A DNA stretch of 64,000 nucleotides from Planctomycetota bacterium (GTDB taxonomy: Bacteria > Planctomycetota > Phycisphaerae > Phycisphaerales > UBA1924). The stretch is taken from assembly GCA_018242625.1 (NCBI GenBank), contig JAFEBO010000009.1, positions 108,618 to 172,617 on the forward strand, written 5' to 3'. A model generated the notes under the pieces. The model did not search any database. It was not told where the DNA came from and saw only the letters and a list, made by a program, of their open reading frames with translations. Numbering within the stretch: the stretch's first letter is position 1; each line of letters opens with the position of its first letter. Shown here in pieces: positions 1-8,550 of this stretch. The position numbers were made by a program, and so were the translations under genes.

Positions 1-1626
1 ATCGCCGTCTCCGGCGCTTCGGCGCCTGGCACAGAATCCGGTACAACGTTTGATTCCTTTGCCGCCCCGGCGATCAACGATTCGGGAACGATCGCGTTTG
101 TGGCGAATCTTGCCGGGTCTGCCACGGGTCCGACGGGCGTCTACATCGGCTCGCCGGGCGCGTGGAACCTGGTCGCGCGGGAGGGTCAGACGCTGCCGTC
201 AGGGCTGGGCCAGATGAAGTCGCTGGCGAGCAGCCCCCTTTCGTTCAATGCCGCCGGGCAGGTTGTCTTCGTGGCCCGTTCCGGGTCGGGCGACGGAATC
301 ACTCGTGTTTTCCGTGCATCGGCTTCGGGCGGGGTCATCGCCATCGCCAGCGCGGGGCAGCAGGCGCCTGGGCTGGCGCTGGGCGTGAGTTTTCGCGATT
401 TCGGCGACCCCGTGATCAATTCGGTCGGGCAGATTACTTTCAACGCTTCTCTTCAGGGGCCGGGGATCGATTCGACAAACCAGGGAAGCATCTGGCTTTA
501 CAGCGCCGGCGTCCTCCAGCCGGTGCTCAAAGGCGGCGACATCCCAAATGTGCTTCAGCCGACGACCACGGTGCGCGAGCTCATGCTCCCGCTGCTGAAC
601 GGAGCCGGCAAGCTTGCCTTTGGCGGGATCGTGCAGGGACCCCTCGTGGCCCCCATCAACGAGACCGCCCGCTGGACCGCGAACGGCTGGGTTTCAAGCC
701 TGCAGGTCGTGGGCGGGACGCTCGTCCCGCTCAGCGACGATGGCGGCGGCTACGTCATCCGTCGCGTTCTTCCGGGCATGCACCGCATGAACTCGGGAGG
801 CACAATCGCTTTCTTCGCCGATCACGACGACGCGACCGCCCCGCCTCAGTTCGCGCACTCGATCTGGCTGACCGGTTCAACGGGGATCGTCCCGATCGTG
901 ATGCGCAACACTTCGCTCATCGCGCCGGGGGAGCAGATCCAGATCGCGGCGTTCTCCTCCGTGGCTATCGACGGCGGGAGCGGCGTGCACTTCAAGGCGA
1001 CGGTGCGTGGAGCAAACGTCACCGACACGAACGATCACGGCTACTTCACACGCCGCGCCGACGGCTCGGTCGTTCAGCGCATGCGGTCGGGACAGATCGC
1101 GCCAGGCATGAACTCGCCGCGCACGATGCTGGAGCTTTCGCCCTACGCCGCGATTGGCGCCGGCGGCGAACTGATCGTTTCTGCGCCGCTCAGCGGGTTT
1201 GTGCCGGGCGTGCGTTACGACCGGGTGCTCATCGTGAACTACCCGGACGGCACGATCTCAAAGATCGTCGCGACGGGGGACACCATCACGGTCGGCGGCA
1301 CGCCAAAGACCATCTCCGTGATCGGCAACTACTACGCCGGCAACGGCCAGGACGGCCTCGCCAGCACGATCAACTCGGGCGGGACTGTTGTTCTGCGTCT
1401 GCGGTTTTCGGACAACTCGTGGGCGATGGTGCGCACCACCATCCGTCCGCCGTGCCCGGGCGACCTCAACGGCGATCGCCAGGTCGACGACGACGACTTC
1501 CTTTCCTTCGCCCAGTATTACAACGATCTGGCCCCCGGCGCGGGCGATCTCAATCATGACGGGGTCACCGACGACTCGGACTTTGTCGTCTTCAGCACGA
1601 CCTACGACCGCTTTTTATGCCCGTGA
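1..1626 (+). CDS. Secreted NxxGxxAF tandem-repeat protein with C-terminal GC-type dockerin (5' partial)
   Basis: The frame is open from base 1, so the start and any signal peptide lie outside the window; the GTG at 100 is internal. About 541 residues are visible. They consist of repeated blocks containing N-x-x-G-x-x-x-F cores (for example INDSGTIAF, FNAAGQVVF, INSVGQITF, MNSGGTIAF), a beta-rich pattern found in large planctomycete extracellular proteins. The tail has two EF-hand-like calcium loops, starting CPGDLNGD and GDLNHDGV, and ends in Cys-Pro, as in three other genes here. Unlike those, its linker between the two loops lacks the CxDPxMPxxCP segment. It is probably exported and attached or sorted through the dockerin-like tail. 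The biochemical role is unknown. Confidence 0.8.
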   Translation: MAVSGASAPGTESGTTFDSFAAPAINDSGTIAFVANLAGSATGPTGVYIGSPGAWNLVAREGQTLPSGLGQMKSLASSPLSFNAAGQVVFVARSGSGDGITRVFRASASGGVIAIASAGQQAPGLALGVSFRDFGDPVINSVGQITFNASLQGPGIDSTNQGSIWLYSAGVLQPVLKGGDIPNVLQPTTTVRELMLPLLNGAGKLAFGGIVQGPLVAPINETARWTANGWVSSLQVVGGTLVPLSDDGGGYVIRRVLPGMHRMNSGGTIAFFADHDDATAPPQFAHSIWLTGSTGIVPIVMRNTSLIAPGEQIQIAAFSSVAIDGGSGVHFKATVRGANVTDTNDHGYFTRRADGSVVQRMRSGQIAPGMNSPRTMLELSPYAAIGAGGELIVSAPLSGFVPGVRYDRVLIVNYPDGTISKIVATGDTITVGGTPKTISVIGNYYAGNGQDGLASTINSGGTVVLRLRFSDNSWAMVRTTIRPPCPGDLNGDRQVDDDDFLSFAQYYNDLAPGAGDLNHDGVTDDSDFVVFSTTYDRFLCP

Positions 1627-1659
1627 TCAACCGGAACTGATCGGTTACAATCCCGCTCG

Positions 1660-2697
1660 ATGAAGCTCCCGGCCGACAAGGTTCACCGGCTTCGGCCCTT
1701 TTACGGCGGGCGCACAATCTGTGTGACCGGCGGCGCCGGCTTCATCGGCGGGCATCTGGTCGACACGCTCCTCTCGCTCGGGGCCTCCATCCGGGTCCTG
1801 GACGATCTGTCGAACTCCACGCTTGAGCATCTGGCCGAACTTATCGAGCTCGAGCCGGAGCGGGTCCGCTTCATCCGCGGCAGCGTGCTCGACGACGAAG
1901 CCCTTGCCGAAGCGATGTCCGGCGCCTCAACGGTCTTTCACCTCGGCGCCATGTGCAGCGTGCAGAGATCCGTCGAGGACCCCCAGCGATCCTTCAGCGT
2001 GAACGCCACCGGGACGCTCCGGGTGCTGCAGGCCGCCCGCAAGACCAGTTCGCTTTCCGGCGCGGGCGTCGAGCGGGTGGTGCTTGCATCGAGCAGTTCG
2101 CTCTACGGCGACGATCCGTCGCTGCCGCGGGTTGAATCGCAATTGCCGCGGCCGCTGAGCCCTTACGCGGCCGGAAAGCTGGCCGCCGAGCACCTGATGA
2201 GCGTGCACGCCCGCTGCTTTGGGATGAGCACGATTTCACTCAGGCTCTTCAATGTCTTTGGCCCGCGCCAGACCGCCGACTCACCCTATTCGGGCGTGGT
2301 GGCATCGTTTGCCAAGAGGATGCTCGCGGGAGAATCGCCGGTGATCTTCGGCGACGGACTGCAAACCCGCGACTTCACGTTTGTCGCCGACGCCGTGCTG
2401 GCCTTCCTGCTCGCGGGGTTTGCCAAAGTGCCCCCAAGAGGAGAAGTCGTCAACGTCGGGACCGGTCGGAGCGTCACCCTGCTGGAACTGGCCCGGGCGA
2501 TGGGGCAGGCCGTGGGCGCTCCGCATGTGCACCCGACTCTGCAGCCCGAACGGCCCGCGGACGTAAAGCACTCGCTGGCGGACATTTCGCGGGCCCGGGA
2601 GCTGATTGGGTACGAACCGACTTACACGCTCGAGGCGGGCCTTGCGGAGCTCATCGAGTGGTGCCGGCAATCCGTCAACTCGGGGCAGAGCGCTTGA
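1660..2697 (+). CDS. NAD-dependent sugar epimerase/dehydratase (extended SDR family)
   Basis: This is a 345-residue extended short-chain dehydrogenase/reductase. The Rossmann glycine motif GGAGFIG lies at residues 24-30. A serine-rich strand ('LASSSSLYGD') precedes the catalytic pair Tyr169-x3-Lys173 (YAAGK). The sequence resembles UDP-glucose or UDP-N-acetylglucosamine 4-epimerases and dTDP-glucose 4,6-dehydratase relatives. The SPYSGVV...FGDG..TRDF segment matches the sugar-nucleotide-binding half. It likely interconverts a nucleotide sugar for cell-surface polysaccharide or glycoprotein; the exact substrate cannot be read from the sequence. The ATG at 1660 sits 33 bp after the upstream dockerin gene. 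The stop overlaps a possible TTG start of the next small ORF (TTGA). Confidence 0.88.
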   Translation: MKLPADKVHRLRPFYGGRTICVTGGAGFIGGHLVDTLLSLGASIRVLDDLSNSTLEHLAELIELEPERVRFIRGSVLDDEALAEAMSGASTVFHLGAMCSVQRSVEDPQRSFSVNATGTLRVLQAARKTSSLSGAGVERVVLASSSSLYGDDPSLPRVESQLPRPLSPYAAGKLAAEHLMSVHARCFGMSTISLRLFNVFGPRQTADSPYSGVVASFAKRMLAGESPVIFGDGLQTRDFTFVADAVLAFLLAGFAKVPPRGEVVNVGTGRSVTLLELARAMGQAVGAPHVHPTLQPERPADVKHSLADISRARELIGYEPTYTLEAGLAELIEWCRQSVNSGQSA

Positions 2698-2903
2698 CCC
2701 GCCTGGGCCGGGCTGTGGAAGCCGCCTGGGGGCTCTGGGAACTGTGCCGGATGGCCTTGCTTTCCGGATTTCGGATCCGGGGGGCCTATTGGAACTGGCG
2801 GCTGCACACGGCATTTGGAAGGGGGTTCCCCCCGAAGGCGGATCTGATACGCTCTGTGCTCCGCTACGGGGCCTGGGTGCACCGCATGCGCAAACTGATG
2901 TAA
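2694..2903 (+). CDS. Small basic, aromatic-rich protein coupled to the epimerase gene
   Basis: This is a 69-residue ORF from a TTG that overlaps the epimerase stop codon (TTGA); in-frame GTG codons at 2658 and 2661 are alternatives. The product is rich in Trp, Arg and Leu (GLWEL, YWNWRLHTAFGRG, YGAWVHRMRK) and has no obvious signal peptide or full-length membrane span. The composition is coherent rather than random, and the frame is followed at once by the next gene. The arrangement suggests translational coupling to the epimerase. I do not recognise the family. It could be a small membrane-surface or nucleic-acid-binding protein, or a chance ORF. Confidence 0.45.
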   Translation: MTRLGRAVEAAWGLWELCRMALLSGFRIRGAYWNWRLHTAFGRGFPPKADLIRSVLRYGAWVHRMRKLM

Positions 2904-2951
2904 TGGGTGTCCGGAAGCCGATTTCCGGGCGTCCTTGACCGGAGCCGATCC

Positions 2952-3311
2952 ATGACCGACCAACCCTCAACTCCCACTGACCCGTCCGCCGGTTCGGGCG
3001 CTTTCGTAAAAGCCTTCCTTCCGGGCCTGATCATCGGCCTGGTACTGGGAGGTCTCGCCGGCGCTTTCCTGGGCGGCATTGCCGCGGATACCAACGGCCC
3101 GCAGGCCATGCTCGATCGGTCCCGGGAAGAAGCCGCCAAGAACCCGCCTCCGCCTGCGCCCCCGGCGGAATACAAGCCGCAGCCGGCAACGCCCGAAACC
3201 AAGGCGACGCCGGAGAATAAGCCCGTGGCGACGCCCACCCCCGCCCCCACCCCCGCCCCAACCTCTACCCCGGCTCCGGCACCGGCTCCGAGCGAGAAAC
3301 CGCCGCACTAG
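2952..3311 (+). CDS. Membrane-anchored proline/threonine-rich protein
   Basis: The ATG at 2952, with GGAG about 8 bases upstream, gives 119 residues. A short polar N-terminus rich in Pro and Thr precedes one long glycine-rich hydrophobic segment (about residues 18-42, FLPGLIIGLVLGGLAGAFLGG), which may span the membrane once or as a hairpin. The remainder is a low-complexity tail of Pro, Ala, Thr and Lys (repeated TPAP units), probably extended and extracytoplasmic. No enzymatic motif is present. Such proteins may act as envelope spacers. It follows the epimerase and the small ORF in the same direction. Confidence 0.6.
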   Translation: MTDQPSTPTDPSAGSGAFVKAFLPGLIIGLVLGGLAGAFLGGIAADTNGPQAMLDRSREEAAKNPPPPAPPAEYKPQPATPETKATPENKPVATPTPAPTPAPTSTPAPAPAPSEKPPH

Positions 3312-3353
3312 TCTGACGCCGGTTTCGGTGCGTCACGCGCGGGGAGGTCACGG

Positions 3354-4076
3354 CTATTTTGGCTTTTCTTCAACCAGCACCGCGCTCGACGTAGTGCGTG
3401 AGAGGTTGAGCAGTCCGAACTTCACGGTCCGGTCCTGGACTTCCCTGACGATCCCTCGCCCGGGAATCACTTCCATTTCAACATTTCGATCGATGGTTGT
3501 GTAGTCGAGCTTGGCCGAAAGGTCGGAAGAGATCACGGAGGCGTCGCCCTTCTGGCTGACAAGCCGGGTCGTCTGGATCGCGTGCCCGCGGGACTTGCGC
3601 GCGTCGGGATCCTCGCTCTCCCGGAGTACGACATCGCTCTCGCTCACGCAGGACTTGTCCGCGGACAAGGTCGCCGGCATGAGCACGATGGCGGGATCGA
3701 ACGTAAGAACCTTGTTTTCAAGGGTCAGGTGGAGTTCGGAGAGAAAAATGGACCCGTCGGGCCCCTTCTCGATGTACGTCTGCCTGACCAGCCCACCCTT
3801 GAGTTTCTCGTCGACCGACTGGAACTCTTCGATGATCCACTTGGATGGCGAATCCCCGATCTGGCGTGCTTCACGCCGGATGGTGCGTTTTCCTTCGCGG
3901 TAGACCTTTTCCCAGGGGGGCGGGCGGTACACATCGGAGGCGGCGATCGAGCCGGTCGCGGGCTCCGCGGACTGATTGTCCGCCTTGGGACTGGAAGAAC
4001 ACCCGGATGCCGCCCACAAGAGCGTCGCGGCGGCGAGGATGACCGGAATTCTGCGTGCTGGGCTGGTGCTGACCAT
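3354..4076 (-). CDS. Predicted lipoprotein of unknown function
   Basis: The likely start, ATG at 4076, gives 240 residues. The N-terminus has basic residues, a hydrophobic core and the lipobox ASGC (LLWAASGCSSS), so lipidation and release to the periplasm or outer membrane are expected. The mature part is soluble, with no transmembrane segment and no motif I recognise; beta-rich stretches dominate. An upstream ATG at 4100 would overlap the divergent lipoprotein gene starting at 4099. With the 4076 start only 22 bp separate the two start codons, so both promoters must lie within or beyond the genes' own 5' ends. Confidence 0.7.
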   Translation of the reverse strand: MVSTSPARRIPVILAAATLLWAASGCSSSPKADNQSAEPATGSIAASDVYRPPPWEKVYREGKRTIRREARQIGDSPSKWIIEEFQSVDEKLKGGLVRQTYIEKGPDGSIFLSELHLTLENKVLTFDPAIVLMPATLSADKSCVSESDVVLRESEDPDARKSRGHAIQTTRLVSQKGDASVISSDLSAKLDYTTIDRNVEMEVIPGRGIVREVQDRTVKFGLLNLSRTTSSAVLVEEKPK

Positions 4077-4098
4077 CCCGAAACTTATACTCCCGCCC

Positions 4099-5040
4099 AT
4101 GCCGGCGTCGAACGGACGGAAATTCCGTCTTCTTCATACACGATTCACTCAACGGGCAACCTTTGCCGCCCTGGCGACTGGCGGCGCGCTGCTCGCCGGG
4201 TGTGACGTCTTCGATGATGCACGGCCGGGCGCGACGAGCATCTTCGATGTCTTTGCGCAGCCGACTCCCAGCGAAGCGGCCCAGATGGCCATGGACCCGT
4301 ACGACGCGGACAAGCGCTACCGGGGCACGATGCTGCTCTCCAACGCCTACTTCGCCGGCGATCCGCTATACACCAGGCTCTTTGTCGACGCCGCCAAAGA
4401 CCCCGATGCCAGCGTCCGCATCGCCGGGGTGCGTGCGCTGGCGAATCACGGCGACTCGTCCCACGTGCCGCTGCTGGTGGAACGGCTGCAGGACAAGGAG
4501 CCTCTCGTGCGTCTGGAGGCGGCCCGCGGACTGCAGCGTCTTCACGGGGATGAGGCGGTGGTGCCGCTCATGAACGCGAGCCGCGATCCGGACTTTGTGC
4601 GCGGCAACCAGGGGAGCGAAGAAAATCCTGACATCCGCACGGCGGCGGCCAACGCGCTAGGCCAATACCGCAAGACGGAGGTCGTTCAGCACCTGATCTC
4701 GATCATGAACGACCCGAGCCTCTCGGTGAACAACGCGTCGCTCTCGTCTCTGCGAACGCTGACCGGGCAGGATCTGGGTTTTGAACGCAAGCAGTGGCTG
4801 GAGTGGTTCGACGAAACCAAGGAGCCGTTTTCCGCCGGTACTCCCTACATCTATCCCGTTTTTTACCGCGACAAGACGTTCTGGGAGTATTTCCCGTTTG
4901 TGCCCCCGCCCCCGAACGAGGTGGCGTCCACGCCGGCGGGCATGCCGCCGATGGCCGGGGGCACGCTGGTTCCCGTGGCCGATTCTCCGAAAGAGCGCGA
5001 GCCGGGTATGCCGGCACCGTCCGAGAACAAAAAGAACTGA
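4099..5040 (+). CDS. HEAT-repeat lipoprotein
   Basis: The 313-residue product begins with basic residues, a hydrophobic stretch and the lipobox LAGC (Cys35). Two or three clear HEAT-like repeats follow at about residues 95-235 (for example DPDASVRIAGVRALANHGD, KEPLVRLEAARGLQRL, NPDIRTAAANALGQY). These helical hairpins typically make a protein-binding scaffold. The C-terminal part (EYFPFVPPPPNE) is proline-rich. It is probably an envelope-attached adaptor. It is divergent from the lipoprotein at 3354-4076. No catalytic residues are seen. Confidence 0.75.
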   Translation: MPASNGRKFRLLHTRFTQRATFAALATGGALLAGCDVFDDARPGATSIFDVFAQPTPSEAAQMAMDPYDADKRYRGTMLLSNAYFAGDPLYTRLFVDAAKDPDASVRIAGVRALANHGDSSHVPLLVERLQDKEPLVRLEAARGLQRLHGDEAVVPLMNASRDPDFVRGNQGSEENPDIRTAAANALGQYRKTEVVQHLISIMNDPSLSVNNASLSSLRTLTGQDLGFERKQWLEWFDETKEPFSAGTPYIYPVFYRDKTFWEYFPFVPPPPNEVASTPAGMPPMAGGTLVPVADSPKEREPGMPAPSENKKN

Positions 5041-5085
5041 CTGTGGTCGTTCGGATCCGAACGGGCGAATGTCGATAGACATTCT

Positions 5086-6111
5086 GTGAGGCGAGTAGCA
5101 ATTCAAGGATCGGCGTGGGCTCTGGTCGACGGCCCGGAAGCGGCGGCTGCGCCGGACGAAGCGCTCGTGCGGGTCACCCGTGCCGCGCTTGTCCCGCGTG
5201 AACTGGCGCGGTGCCGGGCCGCAGGGGGTCGCTTCATTCCGGGGCGCGAATTTGTCGGCGTGGTTGTGCAGGGCCCGGCGCACTGGGTGAACAAGCGCAT
5301 CGTCTCCGGCGCTGCGGTGACATGCGCCGAGTGCGATCTGTGCCGCGCAGGCCTGTCCACACACTGCCGCGCTCGCAAGGAACTGGGTGTTGGGCGCGAT
5401 GGCGCGCTCGCCGAGCGCATTGTGCTTCCGATCGGCGCCCTCACGGAGATCCCGCGCACACTCGAAGACGAGCGTGCGATCTTCGCGCCGGTTTTGGCCC
5501 GGGTGCTGCACGCGGCACAATTCGTGCGGGTCGAGGGCAAGCCATTCGTCACGGTTGTCGGGGACGGCGCCATGGGCCTTCTCGCGGCTCAGGTCATGAC
5601 GCAGCGCAACGCGTCCGTGCGTGTGCTCGGGCGTGAACCGGCGCGGTTCGGGCTGAGCGAAAAATGGGGCGTCAAGCACCGGCACATTGACGAGGTCGGG
5701 CGGCGTGGCGATCAGGACCTGGTCTTCGTCTGCTCGGACGCACCCGGAGATCTTGAGGCGGCACTCCGGCTTGCCCGGCCTCGTGCCACCGTGCTGCTCC
5801 TTTCGGACGCGGCGCCGGCCACGGAAACCAGCACGGTTCTGGAGCTGCTGCACAACTCGGAGATATCGCTGATCGGCTGCCGCGGCGAGCGCCTGGCGGA
5901 AGCCGTCCGGCTGCTTGGCGCCGACCTGGTCGACGTGCGGAGCCTGCTCACGTCCCGTCACAAGCCTCTTCGGCTCGGCGACGCGATCGCGGCGGCGGAA
6001 AGGCCCGAGAGCGTCCGGGTGGTGCTGGAGTTTGCGGACGAGGGGCAGAAAAAGGCGGGGCCGAATCCCAACAATGCGGCGTGCTCTGGCTTGTCGTCAC
6101 CTCGCTGCTGA
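5086..6111 (+). CDS. MDR-superfamily (zinc alcohol dehydrogenase-like) protein with altered catalytic site
   Basis: The 341-residue product starts at GTG 5086; the nearby ATG at 5068 is out of frame. It has the medium-chain dehydrogenase layout: a GroES-like N-terminal domain with four structural-zinc cysteines (Cys80, Cys83, Cys86, Cys94) and a Rossmann domain with GDGAMG. The catalytic-zinc motif GHE, expected around residue 53, reads GRE (IPGREFVG), so the His ligand is replaced by Arg. The protein may bind a dinucleotide without classical zinc catalysis. Its 3' end overlaps the start of the DUF456 gene by 31 bp, suggesting co-translation. Confidence 0.75.
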   Translation: MRRVAIQGSAWALVDGPEAAAAPDEALVRVTRAALVPRELARCRAAGGRFIPGREFVGVVVQGPAHWVNKRIVSGAAVTCAECDLCRAGLSTHCRARKELGVGRDGALAERIVLPIGALTEIPRTLEDERAIFAPVLARVLHAAQFVRVEGKPFVTVVGDGAMGLLAAQVMTQRNASVRVLGREPARFGLSEKWGVKHRHIDEVGRRGDQDLVFVCSDAPGDLEAALRLARPRATVLLLSDAAPATETSTVLELLHNSEISLIGCRGERLAEAVRLLGADLVDVRSLLTSRHKPLRLGDAIAAAERPESVRVVLEFADEGQKKAGPNPNNAACSGLSSPRC

Positions 6112-6596
6112 TCGCCGCCGCTTTGGGGCTGGTTCTTTCGATCCTGACACTGCCGGGAATATGGCTGCCCGTCGCCGTAGCGATCGGCTTTCAGATCTAC
6201 GACCCGTCGCTGTTTCCGTGGTGGTCGATCGTTGTCGCGGCCCTGATTGGCCTGTTGGCCGAAGGGCTCGAGCTGGCGGCCTCTGCGATGGGCGCTTCGA
6301 AGGCGGGCGGCACAAAGCGAGCGGCGGCGGGCGCGATCGCGGGCACGATTTTCGGCGCGGTCTGCGGCTCGTTCGTTCTCCTCTTCCCGATCGGGACGAT
6401 TGTGGGGGCCGTGGTGGGCGCGGGACTCGGCGCGGGGCTGCTCGACAGCTCGAGGAACGAGCGCACGCTCAAGCAGGTGGCCACGGTCGGGGCCGGCGCT
6501 GCGGCGGCCCGGGGCGTCGCCATCGTTCTCAAGGGTCTGTTCGGGATCGTGCTGGCGGGGGTGCTGATCATGGGGCTCCTGACCCATCACTGGTGA
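6081..6596 (+). CDS. DUF456 family membrane protein
   Basis: This is a 171-residue, strongly hydrophobic and glycine-rich protein. The first segments (LWLVVTSLLIAAALGLVLSIL, then PGIWLPVAVAIGF) and the G-x3-G-rich middle with repeated GAxxGxxxG patterns match the DUF456 family, whose members have about four to five membrane spans and no assigned function. The first usable start in this frame is GTG 6081, which lies inside the upstream MDR gene, so translation is probably coupled. It is followed by 158 bp before phoH. Confidence 0.75.
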   Translation: MLWLVVTSLLIAAALGLVLSILTLPGIWLPVAVAIGFQIYDPSLFPWWSIVVAALIGLLAEGLELAASAMGASKAGGTKRAAAGAIAGTIFGAVCGSFVLLFPIGTIVGAVVGAGLGAGLLDSSRNERTLKQVATVGAGAAAARGVAIVLKGLFGIVLAGVLIMGLLTHHW

Positions 6597-6754
6597 GCTG
6601 GGGTTCACGGTGCGCAATAAATCGGTGAAGTTTGCTTCTCGGATGGTCGGCGCGAGCCGATCCTCCGTGTATGCTGCGCCCGTATAGAAGGGGTCGCGCG
6701 GAAAGCCCGCGCGACCGGTCGAGAACCCAGGGTTCTCCAAGGACGGAGAGATTG

Positions 6755-8365
6755 ATGTCCAAGGTGCTCAGCGGCGTGAAGAAGCCTGTGTCTGAGGATC
6801 CCGAGCCGGTGACGCGTGAGGGTGGGCCGGCCGACAAATCGACCCGGGAGAGCATGGCGGGCAAAGGCGGCGAGAACGGCAGGAATGGCGGCGCTGCCTC
6901 GCGGGCCGGCAAGGGCAAGACCAAGGATGCGAAGGATGAGGCCGTGGGCGTCAAGCACTTCGTGCTCGACACCAACATCCTCCTGCACAATCCGGGCGCG
7001 CTCTTTGTCTTCCAGGAAAACCATGTGATCATCCCGTTTGCTGTCATCAGCGAACTGGACAAGATGAAACGCAAGGAAGACGACCTGGGTCGCAACGCGC
7101 GTGAGTGCATCCGCTACCTCGACCGCCTGCGGAACATCGGCAAGCTCATCGAGGGCGTGAACTGGGGTGAGCTCAGCCTTCAGTCGCGCTCGGGCGCATC
7201 GGTTGGAAACAACGGCGACGCCGGCACGGTGCGGGTCGACGTGACCGACCACCCGCGTCCGGAAGCGATCAAGGACGACTCGCCGGACAACCGGATCATC
7301 GCGGTGGCGCTCGCGCTGCATAAGAGCGGGGTGCGCACGATTTTCGTGAGCAAGGACCTCGCGGCACGCATCAAGGCCGACAGCCTCGGCATCAAGACCG
7401 AGGACTTTGAGAATCAGAAGGTCGATGCCGACCGCCTGTACACGGGCTACGTGCCGGCCGAGGTGGAAGGCACGCTCATCGATGAGCTCTACAAGGACAG
7501 GCTGCTGGAGATGCAGCGCCTCACGCCGCATCTCACCGCGACCGATGAGCTCGGCCATACCTATCAGCGGGAGCTGCTCGCCAATCAGTTCGTGGTTCTC
7601 AAGGACGGCGCGGATGAGAATCACACGGGCCTCGGGCGCAGGCTCGGGGAAACAGACCACGTCATCCCGGTCACGGGGCCCCGCAAACCCGTCTTCGGGA
7701 TCATGGCGCGCAATGTCCAGCAGACGATGGCGTTGGACCTGCTGCTCGATGAAGAAGTGCGGCTCGTGACGCTCCTGGGCAGCGCCGGCACCGGCAAGAC
7801 ACTGCTCGCGCTCGCGGCGGGGATGGCGAAGGTATTCAACGAAGAGCGCTACGAAAAGCTGCTGGTGGCCCGGCCCATCATGCCCATGGGCCGCGATATC
7901 GGATACCTGCCGGGAGATAAAGACGAGAAGCTCGGCGCGTGGATGCAGCCGATCTTCGACAATCTGTCCTACTTGCTCAGCACGCGGGGCGCGACGATGC
8001 ACCAGAACGCCGAGAGCCACTCGAGCGAGCAGCGCATCCAGAAGCTCATGGCGGACGGGAAGCTGGTGCTGGAGCCCCTCACCTACATCCGCGGGCGGTC
8101 TATCCCGCACCAGTTCATGATCGTGGACGAAGCGCAGAATCTGACCCCGCACGAGGTTAAGACGATCGTCAGCCGCGTGGGAGAAGGCACGAAGCTCATT
8201 CTCACGGGCGACATAGGCCAGATCGACAACCCCTACCTCGACCAGTCCTCGAATGGCCTTTCGTACACCGCCGAAAAGATGAAAGGGCTGGGAGTCTTCG
8301 GCCACGTCGTCCTGAACAAGAGCGAACGGAGCGAACTGGCCAGCCTCGCGGCCGCACGCCTCTGA
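6755..8365 (+). CDS. phoH: PIN-PhoH family RNase/ATPase
   Basis: ATG 6755, preceded by GGACGGAGAG, gives 536 residues. After a charged, low-complexity N-terminus there is a PIN nuclease domain starting FVLDTNILLHNP (Asp72 is the first acidic ligand). The PhoH ATPase domain follows, with Walker A GSAGTGKT at 342-349, a PhoH signature (PIMPMGRDIGYLPGDKDEK) and Walker B MIVDEAQN (Asp458, Glu459). This is the PhoH2-type fusion, characterised in mycobacteria as an ATP-dependent RNA-unwinding ribonuclease. The C-terminus ends soon after the SER/LA region. The gene stands alone with 158 bp upstream. It probably acts in RNA turnover under stress. Confidence 0.93.
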   Translation: MSKVLSGVKKPVSEDPEPVTREGGPADKSTRESMAGKGGENGRNGGAASRAGKGKTKDAKDEAVGVKHFVLDTNILLHNPGALFVFQENHVIIPFAVISELDKMKRKEDDLGRNARECIRYLDRLRNIGKLIEGVNWGELSLQSRSGASVGNNGDAGTVRVDVTDHPRPEAIKDDSPDNRIIAVALALHKSGVRTIFVSKDLAARIKADSLGIKTEDFENQKVDADRLYTGYVPAEVEGTLIDELYKDRLLEMQRLTPHLTATDELGHTYQRELLANQFVVLKDGADENHTGLGRRLGETDHVIPVTGPRKPVFGIMARNVQQTMALDLLLDEEVRLVTLLGSAGTGKTLLALAAGMAKVFNEERYEKLLVARPIMPMGRDIGYLPGDKDEKLGAWMQPIFDNLSYLLSTRGATMHQNAESHSSEQRIQKLMADGKLVLEPLTYIRGRSIPHQFMIVDEAQNLTPHEVKTIVSRVGEGTKLILTGDIGQIDNPYLDQSSNGLSYTAEKMKGLGVFGHVVLNKSERSELASLAAARL

Positions 8366-8550
8366 ACGCGGTCTCACGCGGTCTTCAGGAAAAATCGGGA
8401 TGGCTTCCGCAGCCCGCCGCGGCCGGGTTCGCTGTGCGTTCGTACAAAACAATCAATTTCTTACCTTCCCGCGCAGTTCGGCGCGCATTTGGGCTTGTGT
8501 CTTTCGCATCCTTGGGTAGCCTTGAAGGAAGGGCTGCTCGGAGGGGACCT

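Noticed and set aside
100..1626. Start of the first gene at GTG 100
   Set aside because: The frame continues in coding-like sequence with another NxxGxxAF repeat up to base 1, so the gene is truncated by the window.
4657..5961. Minus-strand open frame of about 434 codons
   Set aside because: It runs antisense across the HEAT-repeat and MDR genes, has no recognisable motif and no ribosome-binding site.
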